From Isoetes taiwanensis (Eukaryota > Streptophyta > Lycopodiopsida > Isoetales > Isoetaceae): 64,000 bases of DNA. Where the stretch lies: contig JAJEKV010000003.1 of the NCBI GenBank assembly GCA_021234155.1, positions 16,290,386 to 16,354,385 of the forward strand, given 5' to 3'. Below, piece after piece: positions 9,685 to 20,309 of this stretch (positions are counted from its first letter, which is position 1; each line of letters begins with the position of its first letter). Position numbers and translations under genes: made by a program. The notes beneath the pieces are model-generated. The model saw nothing but the letters and a program-made list of their open reading frames with translations, was not told the DNA's origin and searched no databases.

Positions 9685-10810
9685 ACGTTTATGAGCAGGT
9701 GCTAAAGAGCACAGGTCACAATTCCCACACTTTTTTTAGTAACTGCTTTCATCAATGGTCTGGAAAGGAGACCAGATATCCAAAGGAAATTGCTTAAGAT
9801 CCAAGCTGCTGAAGGATTCGATTCCATATATAAAGTTTTTGCCAAAACTACTGATCTGACTCAAATGCTCTCTACCTTGCCTGATAAGCACCATATCTCC
9901 CACCATGGCCATGATCCTTTTTACCCTGATGCTACTGATGCACATTATGATCATCACCCTTCCATTCCAGTTTATGCCATACAGAAAGAAAAGAAGAAAT
10001 CTAAGGAGGAGGAAGCTAGTTCTCAAGTTGCAGAGGTTAAATCAGACCTATCTAAGGTTACTGAGGCTTTAGCAGAATTAACCAAGCAACTAGTTGAGCT
10101 CAAAACTGCAAGAACAGGTAAAACTTACCCTGAATGTATCCATTGCAATAGGAATACTCATCCATCAGAAATTTGTTATTGGCAAGTGTGTTCCAAATGC
10201 AATAGGAAAGGCCACTTTGGAAAAGAATGTCCTGTTTGTTCTTTTTGTAAAGAAGTTGGTCATACTGATGTTAGATGTGCTGTTAAAGAATACTTTGCCA
10301 AGCAGGAACAAGAAAAGAGGTCAGAACCTAAGCCCTCTGTGAGATTTACTGAACCAAGTACTTCAATAAGGTTTATCCAGGCTACAGAAGCTCCCAAGAC
10401 TGAAGAAGTTATGGCAGTGCAAACTAGAAGAATGAATGAAGTCAATACACATGCTGAATCGAGTAGACATCCCACAGCTAGGTCTCCCTCACCTACAATG
10501 GAAACATCTGCTCAAATGATAGCTCCACCTCCACAGCAAAAATTTGGTAAGAAAGACCAAGACCTTGATGAAGTGGATATTTTGCTCAAAAATTCTAAGG
10601 TGAGTGTGGATCTTTTCACATTGTTAAAGATTGCACCCACTCTGAAAAAAAGGGTACTTCAGCAAACTAGTGGTGAACAATTAAACGCTTGTATAAACTT
10701 TACTGATGCCACTGATCTTATTCTAGCACAAAATGAAGAAGACCCTGGAGCATTTACATGTTCAGCTGCTCTAGGGGGTTTTACCTTTTCCAATGTATTA
10801 CTTGATGGGG
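9685..10810 (+). pseudogene. Copy 1 gag C-terminus, three zinc knuckles and start of protease
   Basis: The gag sequence starts abruptly at 9685 within FMSRC. The next codon, CAA in E1 and E12, is TAA here, so the frame is dead upstream. After that it is open to 10839. It contains three consecutive C-x2-C-x4-H-x4-C knuckles (CIHCNRNTHPSEIC, CSKCNRKGHFGKEC, CSFCKEVGHTDVRC). A Pro/Ser-rich linker and the region before the protease follow. It ends just after the protease catalytic LLDG, where a family-B LTR fragment begins. Role in an intact element: nucleocapsid RNA binding. Confidence 0.85.
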
Positions 10811-11040
10811 AATCTCTTATCACAAACGAGCTCTTTTGAATTTGACAAAAATGGAGCTAAGGAGCGGATGATGTGGCATTTGAAAATGATGACAAGGTTA
10901 GGTGGGTATGATGTGGCCAATGGGAATGATGACGTGTTAGCCAACTTGAGCTTGAAAATTCTTTCTAGTCAAAATTTTGAATGATGTGGAGATGATGTGT
11001 GTGATGAATGTGTGGTGATGAGGTGTCAATGGTGATGTGG
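10811..11040 (-). repeat. Family-B LTR fragment (copy 1)
   Basis: On the minus strand it matches about 48930-49160 of the solo family-B LTR. It ends with TGTGG, the target site of the inner family-A element. The frame shown by translation across it is accidental. Confidence 0.75.
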
Positions 11041-12470
11041 TGTTGCCCCCAAAGGGCAACATGCTAATGGAGATCTATTTATTCAAACTAGGTCAACTCA
11101 TTTTAGAAGACTAGGTCAAAGCTTGGAAGATTCTTGTCATTCAACATTGTTATGGAGGTTAAAAGATGTTCATGCTTCAAGTCAAAAAGTGCTCAAGGTT
11201 CAAACTTCACAAGAGGTACTTTATTTGAAGTTAAATGCTTAGTCAGGAATATGCTCTAGAAGATTCTGGGTTATGAAGTTTGGAAGACATTATTTGAAGT
11301 TTGGAAGTTGAAGTTTGGAAGACTCCTTTGTATGTGGTTCCATCCTTGTCATCCACCTTGCCTAGCCATTTTTTTCATATCCACAACTTATTTGCCAACT
11401 ACCCCATGACATTTCCCCTATTTACTCTTCATGACCACTTTACACCATTGCCTTCAAAAATTGCTTTTTCTTGTCATAAACATTTACCCCACTACCCCCT
11501 ATTTTTGCACCCTTGGCTCAATATTGTTTTCCTACCCATTGTTCACTCTTTTGCCATGCTTGCTTTGCTATAAGTTTCAAAAATACCATTCCCTATTATT
11601 TTCCTTGCCCCCCTCGAATGTTCCTTCATGATTTCTTTTGCCTCCATTCTTGTGTCATCACATTCATAGTGGCATATTCCCGACCTTGTCCAAAGATGCC
11701 CTAAAGATTCCCTATTCTTCTACACGTGTGGACATTCTTCTCCATGGTCAATGGGTTATAATCTCTTTTAAGATTCTATGGATAAAAACCTTCAAATCAT
11801 TGGCCAAGCTTTTAAAAATGGCCAAATACGGCATATTCCAGGCATATTCTTTTAAAAATACGGAACCGTATCCCGCGAAATTATCAGAAATACAGCTGAA
11901 GAACCCTAAAAATAGAAGAATGGCTCGAATCATGCCTTCCCGCGCCCCATCCTCGCTGAAATCACTCTATTCTTGAATTCTGGAATCTAAGCAACAAATT
12001 AAGCCTAAATTTATTACCTAAAATCACTGGAACCGCAATATACAGAGGAACCACAATCAAGACATTTTTCGAAGGCCCAGAAGTATTCAGATCATACATT
12101 GATCATTGCTGAGCAAGATCTGGACGATCCTTGAAGTTCTTGAGCTCTCCTCAATTGGATCTACAAGATTTAGTTGACATTACTTTCAGAAATTACCTTA
12201 TGACTTTTGATGATTATTTTCTTGTACTTGAGACTATGAAGCATCCTTATCTGTTGTTATCTTGATATATTTACCTTCATATCAATCCAAATTGACTGTC
12301 AAGTTGTTGAATTCATCGCTGATATTTTCCTTAACAATTATTGCCACAAAAAATTCTATAGAAAAATCCCTGAGTGCTTTTAGCACCTTTGGCCTATCTG
12401 CCACCTATTCTTGGGTGTTATGAGAACCAAAGGAGTTGGAATGATTCAAAAATACCAAGTATAGCTCAAA
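11041..12470 (+). repeat. Copy 1 family-A 5' LTR, 3'-truncated and fused to pol
   Basis: It starts with the TGTTGCCC palindrome directly after TGTGG. It follows the LTR consensus to ATAGCTCAAA at 12470 and then jumps into the protease/aRNH linker coding sequence (CTGCTACTATTTACAACC). The last 500 or so bp of the LTR, the PBS, gag and protease are missing. CTCAAA is present on both sides of the breakpoint in intact copies, with GTA as filler. The ATACGG-AA-CCGTAT palindrome is at 11858-11871. Confidence 0.85.
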
Positions 12471-13352
12471 GTACTGCTACTATTTACAACCAAGAAGGCT
12501 CCTATGACTCCAAAGAAGAGGTAAACTTCATTAAAGAAATGCTAATTGAGGAGCCTCAAGTCACTTCTAATGTGGCAGAATATAAAGCTTTGATTGCAGG
12601 TCTTCAAGAAGCCAAAGCTATGGATATTGCCAATATCCATATTTATGGTGATTCACAATTAATTTGCAGACAAGTTTCAGGAGATTATCAAACAAAAAAT
12701 ACAGATATGGAGCTTTTGAAGAATCAGGCAATGGGAGTGCTCTCAAGTTTTGCTTCATGGAGGATCACTCATATCCCAAGAGAAAAAAATTTTGAGGCTG
12801 ATGCCCTGTGTAGGGAAACTCTCATGTCACATTTGACTGAGGGAGCTATTCCTGAAGATGATCTTGATGACAATGAAGTAAAAGCACTCTGTCCTATTTT
12901 GACCATTGATGCATCAGAAAAAAAAAGATACTGAAGAGATTGTGATCACAAAAAATGGTACACCTAGAACTCTGTTTGTTGGAGATCTGATTGAATATCA
13001 AAACAGGGAGAGCATACAAATGTTTTTTGAAGAAAGAAAAGATGTATTTGCTTGGGACTATTCAGAACTATCAGGTATCAAAACTGAGGTATGCCAATTT
13101 GAAATTAAAATTAAGGAAGGTTGTAAACCTGTTTTTCAAAAACTAAGGAGGATTAATGCTTCACTTATGGGGTTAATAAAGGATGAATTGAATAAGATGT
13201 TAGATGCAGGTGTGATTTTTGAAATCATTAATCCAGAATGGGTATCTTGCATTGTTCCTGTAGAGAAGAAAAGTGGTGCTTTAAGAATTTGCATTGATTA
13301 TCGAGATCTCAACAAAGCCACCATCAAGGATTGTTATCCTTTGCCTTTTTAG
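12471..13352 (+). pseudogene. Copy 1 pol: partial aRNH and RT N-terminus
   Basis: The frame from the LTR junction (STATIYNQEG) continues through an in-frame 70-residue loss after LIEEP. Compared with copy 2 this removes the aRNH segment carrying the first catalytic Asp (WFDGG); the Glu (AEYKAL) and the Asp of YGDSQL remain. A length change in an A run near 12915 shifts into the RT frame (12906-13352: DVFAWDYSEL to CIDYRDLNKATI). That frame stops at 13352 because a T is missing in the TTTTTT of the LPFLEE codons. Confidence 0.8.
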
Positions 13353-13401
13353 AAGAGATCCTATATCTTTGTAGCAGGTAAGGAAGTGTATTCATTTTTG
13401 G

Positions 13402-14766
13402 ATGGATTCTCGTGGATTCAACCAGATCAGTATCAAAGAAGAAGACCAGCCAAAAACTTCTTTTATCACTCCCTGGGGTACATATGCTATGAAAAGAATA
13501 CCTTTTGGTTTGATGAATGCTCCAGCTACCTTCGAAAGGGCAATGGATGTTATTTTCAAATCCATGTCTGCTGAAGAGTTCAGGGTGTACTTAGATGACC
13601 TTTGCTTAGGCTCTCATCCATCTAATCATGTGGAGCTACTTGCAAAAATTTGTTCTTTGTGCAGGAGTTCAGGAGTCAATCTAAATCCAAAGAAATGCAT
13701 CTTTTTTGCATCAAAAGGACAACTCTTAGGGCATGAAGTATCCAGCCAAGGCATTCAAGTTGCTCAAGACAAGATTGAAGCTCTCAAAAAATTAGCACCT
13801 CCCAAGAATCTAAAACAGGTCAAAAGTTTTGTTGGTATGACAAGTTTTCTCAGGATGTATATTCCTAATTTTGCTCATATTTTGAGCCCCATTTCTAGAT
13901 TGACAAGGGTAGGTAAGTTCTCCAAGTCTGAAAGTAAGCATATACCTATCACATGGACTTCAGAATGCCAAGAGGCTTTTGACTTTCTCATTCTATCCAT
14001 ATGTGAAGCCACACTTTTGAGAAAACCAGATTTGAATATGCCATTTGAAGTTTATATTACTGTTACTAAAAAAGCTATAGGGTTAGCCATTTTGCAGGAT
14101 AAACATACCATAGTGTTTGCAAGTAAACAATGGTCTGCTTTAGAGGAGAGATATACCAGAATAGAAAAAAGTGCTGCTGCCCTCATGTTTCTTATCAATA
14201 GGCAAGGACACTTGCTTCTAAAGAGTCAAGTCCAAGTCTACATGAAGCAAAATCCAATGGGTCTACTGTTTGGTAAGGCAACCAGTAAACCAAAAATCCA
14301 AAGATGGGCTTGTAAGTTACAAAGCTATGATATTTCTGTAAAAGAATTACATTTGGTACGAAGTCCTAGCCTTTATTTGCCTTATATATTTTTTGACCAT
14401 GAAGATGAGTTGGATACTGCTGACATTTCACTTGCAGTAGCTCATGTAGAGGTAACTCCAGAAGAACAAACTGATGGTGGGTGGCAACAACCTATTAGAG
14501 ACTTCTTACAACATGGAATCATCTCTTCAAGCCTCACTTCAAACCAAAAAAGGAGACTCAAGGATAAATGCAGACAATTCAAGATGATAGACAATGTCTT
14601 GTGCAAAGTCAACCGAGATGGAGTCTTGTTGAGGTGTGTGAATGAAAGTGAGTCTGCTCTAATCATCAGGGAAATGCACAAAGGTATTTGTGGATGGCAT
14701 TTTGCTGGTGATACTACAAAGAAAAAGATTCTCGGATCCGGATACTATTGGCCCTCTTGTTTTTAA
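13402..14766 (+). CDS. Copy 1 pol: RT core, degenerate gRNH, integrase zinc domain
   Basis: An open frame of 454 residues. RT motifs include ISIKEEDQPKTSF, MPFGLMNAP-type sequence (here IPFGLMNAP) and YLDD near residue 64. The gypsy RNase H follows (FEVYITVTKKAIGLAIL...FASKQWSALEERYTRIEK). The usual first catalytic Asp of TDAS is replaced (ITVT) and the usual TDH is VYM, so it should be inactive. The integrase H-x6-H...C-x2-C domain begins at REMHKGICGWHF, but the frame is lost at 14766 in a block of CAG/CTG-context changes. The Met is internal; this is a polyprotein fragment. Confidence 0.8.
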   Translation: MDSRGFNQISIKEEDQPKTSFITPWGTYAMKRIPFGLMNAPATFERAMDVIFKSMSAEEFRVYLDDLCLGSHPSNHVELLAKICSLCRSSGVNLNPKKCIFFASKGQLLGHEVSSQGIQVAQDKIEALKKLAPPKNLKQVKSFVGMTSFLRMYIPNFAHILSPISRLTRVGKFSKSESKHIPITWTSECQEAFDFLILSICEATLLRKPDLNMPFEVYITVTKKAIGLAILQDKHTIVFASKQWSALEERYTRIEKSAAALMFLINRQGHLLLKSQVQVYMKQNPMGLLFGKATSKPKIQRWACKLQSYDISVKELHLVRSPSLYLPYIFFDHEDELDTADISLAVAHVEVTPEEQTDGGWQQPIRDFLQHGIISSSLTSNQKRRLKDKCRQFKMIDNVLCKVNRDGVLLRCVNESESALIIREMHKGICGWHFAGDTTKKKILGSGYYWPSCF

Positions 14767-15763
14767 AGATTGTTATGAGATTATAAAGACTTGCCATCAA
14801 TGCCAAATCTTTAGCAAAAGAATTTTACTTCCAAATGCTCTTAATCCCATCATATCTCCGGGGCCCTTTCAGATTTGGGGATTAGATTATATTGGCCCTA
14901 TTAATCCTTCTTCCTGCGAGGTCAACATCAGCATATCATTGTGGCCCACAGTTATTTTACTAAATGGGCGAAGCTTATACCCTTGAGGCAAAGCTAATCT
15001 TGCCACAACCGCAAGATTTTTACATGAGTATGTTTGTTCCGGTTTTTGTATTCCTTTTTGGTTGCATTCGATAGGGGCACGCCTTTTGTTAATGAAGTTA
15101 TTGCTAACTTGTTGGACATCTTGAAGGTCAAGCATACCAAAAGCTCCTCATATTATCCCCAAGGTAATGGACAAGTCAAGCCACTAACAAAGTGTTGAAA
15201 AATATCTTGCGTAAGGCGATTGAGGTCAACAAGAGGGATTGGCATGTCAAAATAGTGGATGCCCTTTGGACTTATAGAGTCACTATCAAAACAGCTACAA
15301 ATCATACACCCTTCAATTTGGTTTATGGCATAGAAGCGATCTTACCGGTGGAACTTGAGTTGCCTTCCACGAGGTTAGCTCATAAACTATGCTTACCTTT
15401 TGAACATGCCTTGCGGGAAAGACTGGATGCTTTGCTACACCTAGATGAATATAGGCTGGAGGTGAGAATACTAATTTGCTAAAAAGGCCAAAAGATCTAG
15501 CTGCATTCAAAGCTGCACATAGAATACAGGGCACTTTTAGAGAAGGAGAACTCGTCCTCAAGTGGAACAAGTCAAAAGAAGACTCAGCTGGCAAATTTGA
15601 TAATATTTGGGAGGGACCTTTTGTGGTGCATAAATCTGCAGGTATCAATTCATATTGGCTACAAGAAGTTGCCTCAGGAATGTTGTTACCAAATCCTATT
15701 AATGTCCTGCATCTGAAGAGGTATTGGGACCAGCATGCTTGCGTGTCCCTCTTTTTGCATTAG
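14767..15763 (+). pseudogene. Copy 1 integrase core and C-terminus, frameshifted
   Basis: It aligns with 24226-25225. Recognisable pieces are CHQCQIFSKRILL, IWGLDYIGPI with the first catalytic Asp, SSYYPQGNGQ, KRDWHVKIVDALW, and the GPF/Y-like end WEGPFVV...LKRYWDQHACVSLFLH. Frames shift repeatedly and nearly every difference lies at a CAG or CTG (for example GCAG to GCGA, CCAG to CCGG). The integrase may have been more intact than this sequence suggests. Confidence 0.75.
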
Positions 15764-16529
15764 AGAATTTTAAAAAATCTATGGTAGAATTAGTATAGTT
15801 AGATTTATTTAATTCTTTGAGCATTTTATTTTAATGAGTTAACTTTATGATTGTAGGTTGGGCTGACTTGAGGACAAGATGAATGATCTCAAGAAAAAGT
15901 GATTACTAATGCTTTACCAAGTGCCATATCAGGAGCATCCTTTTTCCATCTTCATCCACCGCCATAAGTGGTCCCGTTATCCATCCGGACTTCTTACTCC
16001 TATTTTTATTCCCATAAAGGCACTCTCAAAATCAGCTTCACCACCATAGCAGAGTTGCAAGGTATTAAGACTAACTAGTTTGTGTGTTTCCATGACAGGT
16101 GCACCCTTTTCCCATTTTTATTCATCTGCCATAAGTAGCCCTGCCATCCATTTAAACCTCTTATTCTTGTTTTTCATTTCCCCAGGAAGAAAGCACTCTG
16201 CAATTCAGCTTCACCATCCTAGCAGAGTTGCTCTTGGAGATATTAAGGAGACACACATTCTTTTGTTTTGGCGAGACCTCAACATTTTCACATTTTACTT
16301 CCCCCTCATACACTCCATTCCCATCACTATCCTATCATATTCATACTCATTCTCATTCTTTCACCTATCATATTCCACTCACATCCCCCCTCCACCACAT
16401 TCACTTCTATTCCATTAACACTTGCACATTACACTCTCTCTCTACCATGATTCACACTCAAGCACCTTGGCACAAGATTGAAGACTCTTTATGGCTGAGG
16501 GGACCAGCCATTCTTTTGTTTTGGTGAGA
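15764..16529 (+). other. Copy 1 3' untranslated region with pre-LTR hairpin
   Basis: A non-coding stretch between the integrase stop and the LTR. It has two related units of about 168 bp, each with ACTCTGC...GCAGAGT inverted repeats. A short hairpin at 16491-16511 (ATGGCTG / CAGCCAT around AGGGGAC) follows. It ends with TTTTGTTTTGGTGAGA directly before the LTR. No classical long polypurine tract adjoins the LTR. CAG/CTG-type discrepancies continue to about 16040. Confidence 0.7.
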
Positions 16530-18448
16530 TGTTGCCCCAAAGGGCAACATGCTAATGGAGATCGATTTATTCAAACTAGGTCAACTCATTTTAGAAGACT
16601 AGGTCAAAGCTTGGAAGATTCTTGTCATTCAACATTGTTATGGAGGTTAAAAGATGTTCATGCTTCAAGTCAAAAAGTGCTCAAGGTTCAAACTTCATAA
16701 GAGGTACTTTATTTGAAGTTAAATGCTTAGTCAGGAATATGCTCTAGAAGATTCTGGGTTATGAAGTTTGGAAGATATTATTTGAAGTTTGGTGACTCCT
16801 TTGTATGTGGTTCCATCCTTGTCATCCACCTTGCCTAGCCATTTTTTTCATATCCACAACTTATTTGCCAACTACCCCATGACATTTCCCCTATTTACTC
16901 TTCATGACCACTTTACACCATTGCCTTCAAAAATTGCTTTTTCTTGTCATAAACATTTACCCCACTACCCCCTATTTTTGCACCCTTGGCTTAATATTGT
17001 TTTCCTACCCATTGTTCACTCTTTTGCCATGCTTTGCTATAAGTTTCAAAAATACCATTCCCTATTATTTTCCTTGCCCCCCTCGAATGTTCCTTCATGA
17101 TTTCTTTTGCCTCCATTCTTGTGTCATCACATTCATAGTGGCATATTCCCGACCTTGTCCAAAGATGCCCCAAAGATTCCCTATTCTTCTACACGTGTGG
17201 ACATTCTTCTCCATGGTCAATGGGTTATAATCTCTTTTAATATTCTATGGATAAAAACCTTCAAACCATTGGCCAAGCTTTTAAAAATGGCCAAATACGG
17301 CATATTCCAGGCATATTCTTTTAAAAATACGGAACCGTATCACGCGAAATTCTCAGAAATACAGCTGAAGAACCCTAAAAATAGAAGAATGGCTCGAATC
17401 ACGCCTTCCCACGCCCCATCCTCGCTGAAATCACTCTATTCTTGAATTCCGGAATCTAAGCAACAAATTAAGCCTAAATTTATTACCTAAAATCACTGGA
17501 ACCGCAATATACAGAGGAACCACAATCACGACATTTTTCGAAGGCCCAGAAGTATTCAGATCATACATTGATCATTGCTGAGCAAGATCTGGACAATCCT
17601 TGAAGTTCTTGAGCTCTCCTCAACTGGATCTACAAGATTTAGTTGACATTACTTTCAGAAATTACCTTATGATTTTTGATGATTATTTTCTTGTACTTGA
17701 GACTATGAAGCATCCTTATCTGTTGTTATCTTGATATATATTTACCTTCATATCAATCCAAATTGACTGTCAAGTTGTTGAATTCATCGCTGATATTTTC
17801 CTTAGCAATTATTGCCACAAAAAATTCTATAGAAAAATCCCTGAGTGCTTTTAGCACCTTTGGCCCTTGGGTGTTATGAGAACCAAAGGAGTTGGAATCA
17901 TTCAAAAATACCAAGTATAGCTCAAATTCAAAAAAATTGCTCTCGTGTTTGAACAGTTTTGACTGTATTTTGCCAAATCTAGTCACAAAAAATACCTCTA
18001 CACATCCAAATGAGGATTTGACTGCTTGCCTCTCTTCCCTAGCACCATTTACTTTGGAATTTCTCAAAAAGATGATTGGCAACTCCAAATCTCAATTTCT
18101 GATCACTGTTTTCTACATTTGACCTCTATTGACCAAAATTTGACCTCACTTTGAGCTCGAATAACTCACAGATTAAGTTTCTGACTTGGTTACCTACAAC
18201 TTTTTTGACCAAGTCTACAACATCTGACTTTAAAAATCGATCTGCATCTCAACACCACAATTGTTTTGGCACAGGTGCCATTTTCTGAAAATGGGAAAGG
18301 AATAGAACTCAAATTTTTTGAACTTATCTTTGGAATTTCCTTGCATAGACTGATCACCTTAAGTGATCTGGAGGTCCTAACCCCAATTTGGGTGAAAACT
18401 CGAATTGGTCTCTTGTGGTTGACCTTTAAGCCAGGTTTAGGGTCAACA
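16530..18448 (+). repeat. Full family-A LTR, recombinant between inner 3' LTR and outer 5' LTR
   Basis: 1919 bp from TGTTG to CAACA. Its left neighbour is the 3' end of an element (integrase, 3' UTR) and its right neighbour is a PBS and gag. It is thus 3' LTR and 5' LTR at once. Its U3 shares the TTTGGTGACTCC deletion with the LTR at 25997. Its right part has three deletions absent from 25997 (near 17863, 18047 and 18189). This fits a crossover between two different LTRs. Confidence 0.85.
18352..18380 (+). promoter_or_regulatory. U5 hairpin plus PBS-like motif (family A)
   Basis: GATCAC-CTTAA-GTGATC (18352-18368) followed by TGGAGGTCCTAA (18369-18380), 83 nt before the true PBS TGGAGGTCCTACC at 18452. 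Both carry the C variant. Confidence 0.6.
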
Positions 18449-18451
18449 TTT

Positions 18452-18469
18452 TGGAGGTCCTACCGAGAT
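18452..18469 (+). other. Primer binding site (tRNA-Gln type)
   Basis: TGGAGGTCCTACCGAGAT, 3 nt after the LTR end at 18448; complementary to the 3' end expected for plant tRNA-Gln. Confidence 0.75.
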
Positions 18470-18489
18470 CTTCCTGGATCTCAGAACTC

Positions 18490-20079
18490 ATGGCTCCAAA
18501 GCAAAAATTTCCAGCAGAACCAGAATCATTGGAAGATGTTGATGTATTAGATCATTGCAGAGAAAGGCCATTGCCTTCAAGTTTCTCGGCTAGCTTACTT
18601 CAAAACATGCCATACTAGTTTGAGTTGAATGTCCCTGTTCCTTTGCCTACCTTTGATTCCAGCATGAGTGCTAACAACTTTTTGAGAATATTTGAAGACT
18701 ATTACAGGGATTATGGTTTCAAGAAAGGATGCAAGCTTTCAGAATTTGAAAAATGTTTCAAAGATGAGAGTGAAGCTGGTGCTTGGTTAACTTATGAGAA
18801 GTTAATGGGTACCACCTCATGGGATGAACTCGTCAAGAAATTCCTGGACAGGTTTGGTAAGTTAGCTACTCCCAAAGATTTGGTTAATGAATTGCAAAGT
18901 TTTTCTATACATGCGGGGGAGAGTGTGAATCAGTACAAAGAAAGATTTAGCACGTTTATGAGCAGGTGCTAAAGAGCACAGGCCACAATTCCCACACTTT
19001 TTTTAGTAACTGCTTCATCAATGGTCTGGAAAGGAGACCAGATATCCAAAGGAAATTGCTTAAGATCCAAGCTGCTGAAGGATTCGATTCCATATACAAA
19101 GTTTTTGCCAAAACTACTGATCTGACTCAAATGCTCTCTACCTTGCCTGATAAGCACCATATCTCCCACCATGGCCATGATCCTTTTTACCCTGATGCTA
19201 CTGATGCACATTATGATCATCACCCTTCCATTCCAGTTTATGCCATACAGAAAGAAAAGAAGAAATCTAAGGAGGAGGAAGCTAGTTCTCAAGTTGCAGA
19301 GGTTAAATCAGACCTATCTAAGGTTACTGAGGCTTTAGCAGAATTAACCAAGCAACTAGTTGAGCTCAAAACTGCAAGAACAGGTAAAACTTACCCTGAA
19401 TGTATCCATTGCAATAGGAATACTCATCCATCAGAAATTTGTTATTGGCAAGTGTGTTCCAAATGCAATAGGAAAGGCCACTTTGGAAAAGAATGTCCTG
19501 TTTGTTCTTTTTGTAAAGAAGTTGGTCATCTTGATGTTAGATGTCTTTGTTAAAAAGAATACTTTGCCAAGCAGGAACAAGAAAAGAGGTCAGAACCTAA
19601 GCCCTCTGTGAGATTTACTGAACCAAGTACTTCAATAAGGTTTATCCAGGCTACAAAAGCTCCCAAGACTGAAGAAGTTATGGCAGTGCAAACTAGAAGA
19701 ATGAATGAAGTCAATACACATGCTGAATCGAGTAGACATCCCACAGCTAGGTCTCCCTCACCTACAATGGAAACACCTGCTCAAATGATAGCTCCACCTC
19801 CACAGCAAAAATTTGGTAAGAAAGACCAAGACCTTGGTGAAGTGGATATTTTGCTCAAAAATTCTAAGGTGAGTGTGGATCTTTTCACATTGTTAAAGAT
19901 TGCACCCAGCTACAGAAAAAGGGTACTTCAGCAAACTAGTGGTGAACAATTAAACGCTTGTATAAACTTTACTGATGCCACTGATCTTATTCTAGCACAA
20001 AATGAAGAAGACCCTGGAGCATTTACATGTTCAGCTGCTCTAGGGGGTTTTACCTTTTCCAATGTATTACTTGATGGGG
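18490..20079 (+). pseudogene. Copy 2 gag, zinc knuckles and start of protease
   Basis: Gag begins MAPKQKFPAEPE at 18490. A TAG at 18616-18618 replaces the CAG of PYQFELN. The frame is open again to the TAA after FMSRC (18970-18972), a stop shared with copy 1. A missing T in the ACTGCTTTC codons near 19014 shifts the frame, and another indel near 19545 shifts it after the third CCHC knuckle. The protease is cut right after LLDG at about 20079 by the family-B fragment. All three knuckles are recognisable. Confidence 0.85.
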
Positions 20080-20309
20080 AATCTCTTCTCACAAACGAGC
20101 TCTTTTGAATTTGACAAAAATGGAGCTAAGGAGTGGATGATGTGGCATTTGAAAATGATGACAAGGTTAGGTGGGTATGATGTGGCCAATGGGAATGATG
20201 ACGTGTTAGCCAACTTGAGCTTGAAAATTCTTTCTAGTCAAAATTTTGAATGATGTGGAGATGATGTGTGTGATGAATGTGTGGTGATGAGGTGTCAATG
20301 GTGATGTGG
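20080..20309 (-). repeat. Family-B LTR fragment left of inner element
   Basis: It is continuous with 27963-28691 once the inner element is removed (…GTGATGTGG | CAACAATGAT…). The same uninterrupted sequence exists on the minus strand near 48930-48945. The left part of this family-B LTR (about 1.4 kb) is missing; it joins protease sequence at about 20079. Confidence 0.8.

Larger units (their letters stand above)
9685..18448 (+). repeat. Tandem duplication copy 1 (partner 18952-27962)
   Basis: From 9685 onward the sequence matches 18952 onward at an offset of about 9267-9470: gag/PR fragment, family-B LTR fragment, truncated A LTR, pol, 3' UTR, A LTR. Both copies share the gag nonsense change CAA to TAA, the same PR/B junction, the same TGTGG before the inner LTR and the same LTR/pol fusion. 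They were therefore duplicated after these events. The two copies differ by a 210-bp deletion, small indels and a block of CAG/CTG-context changes. Confidence 0.85.

Noticed and set aside
11301..11976. Overlapping short frames rich in Phe, Leu, Pro and His (also at 16789-17445, 20570-21246, 26257-26917 and on the minus strand at 7475-8132)
   Set aside because: They lie in LTRs and recur only because the LTR recurs. Frames are disrupted differently in each copy and no domain is recognisable.
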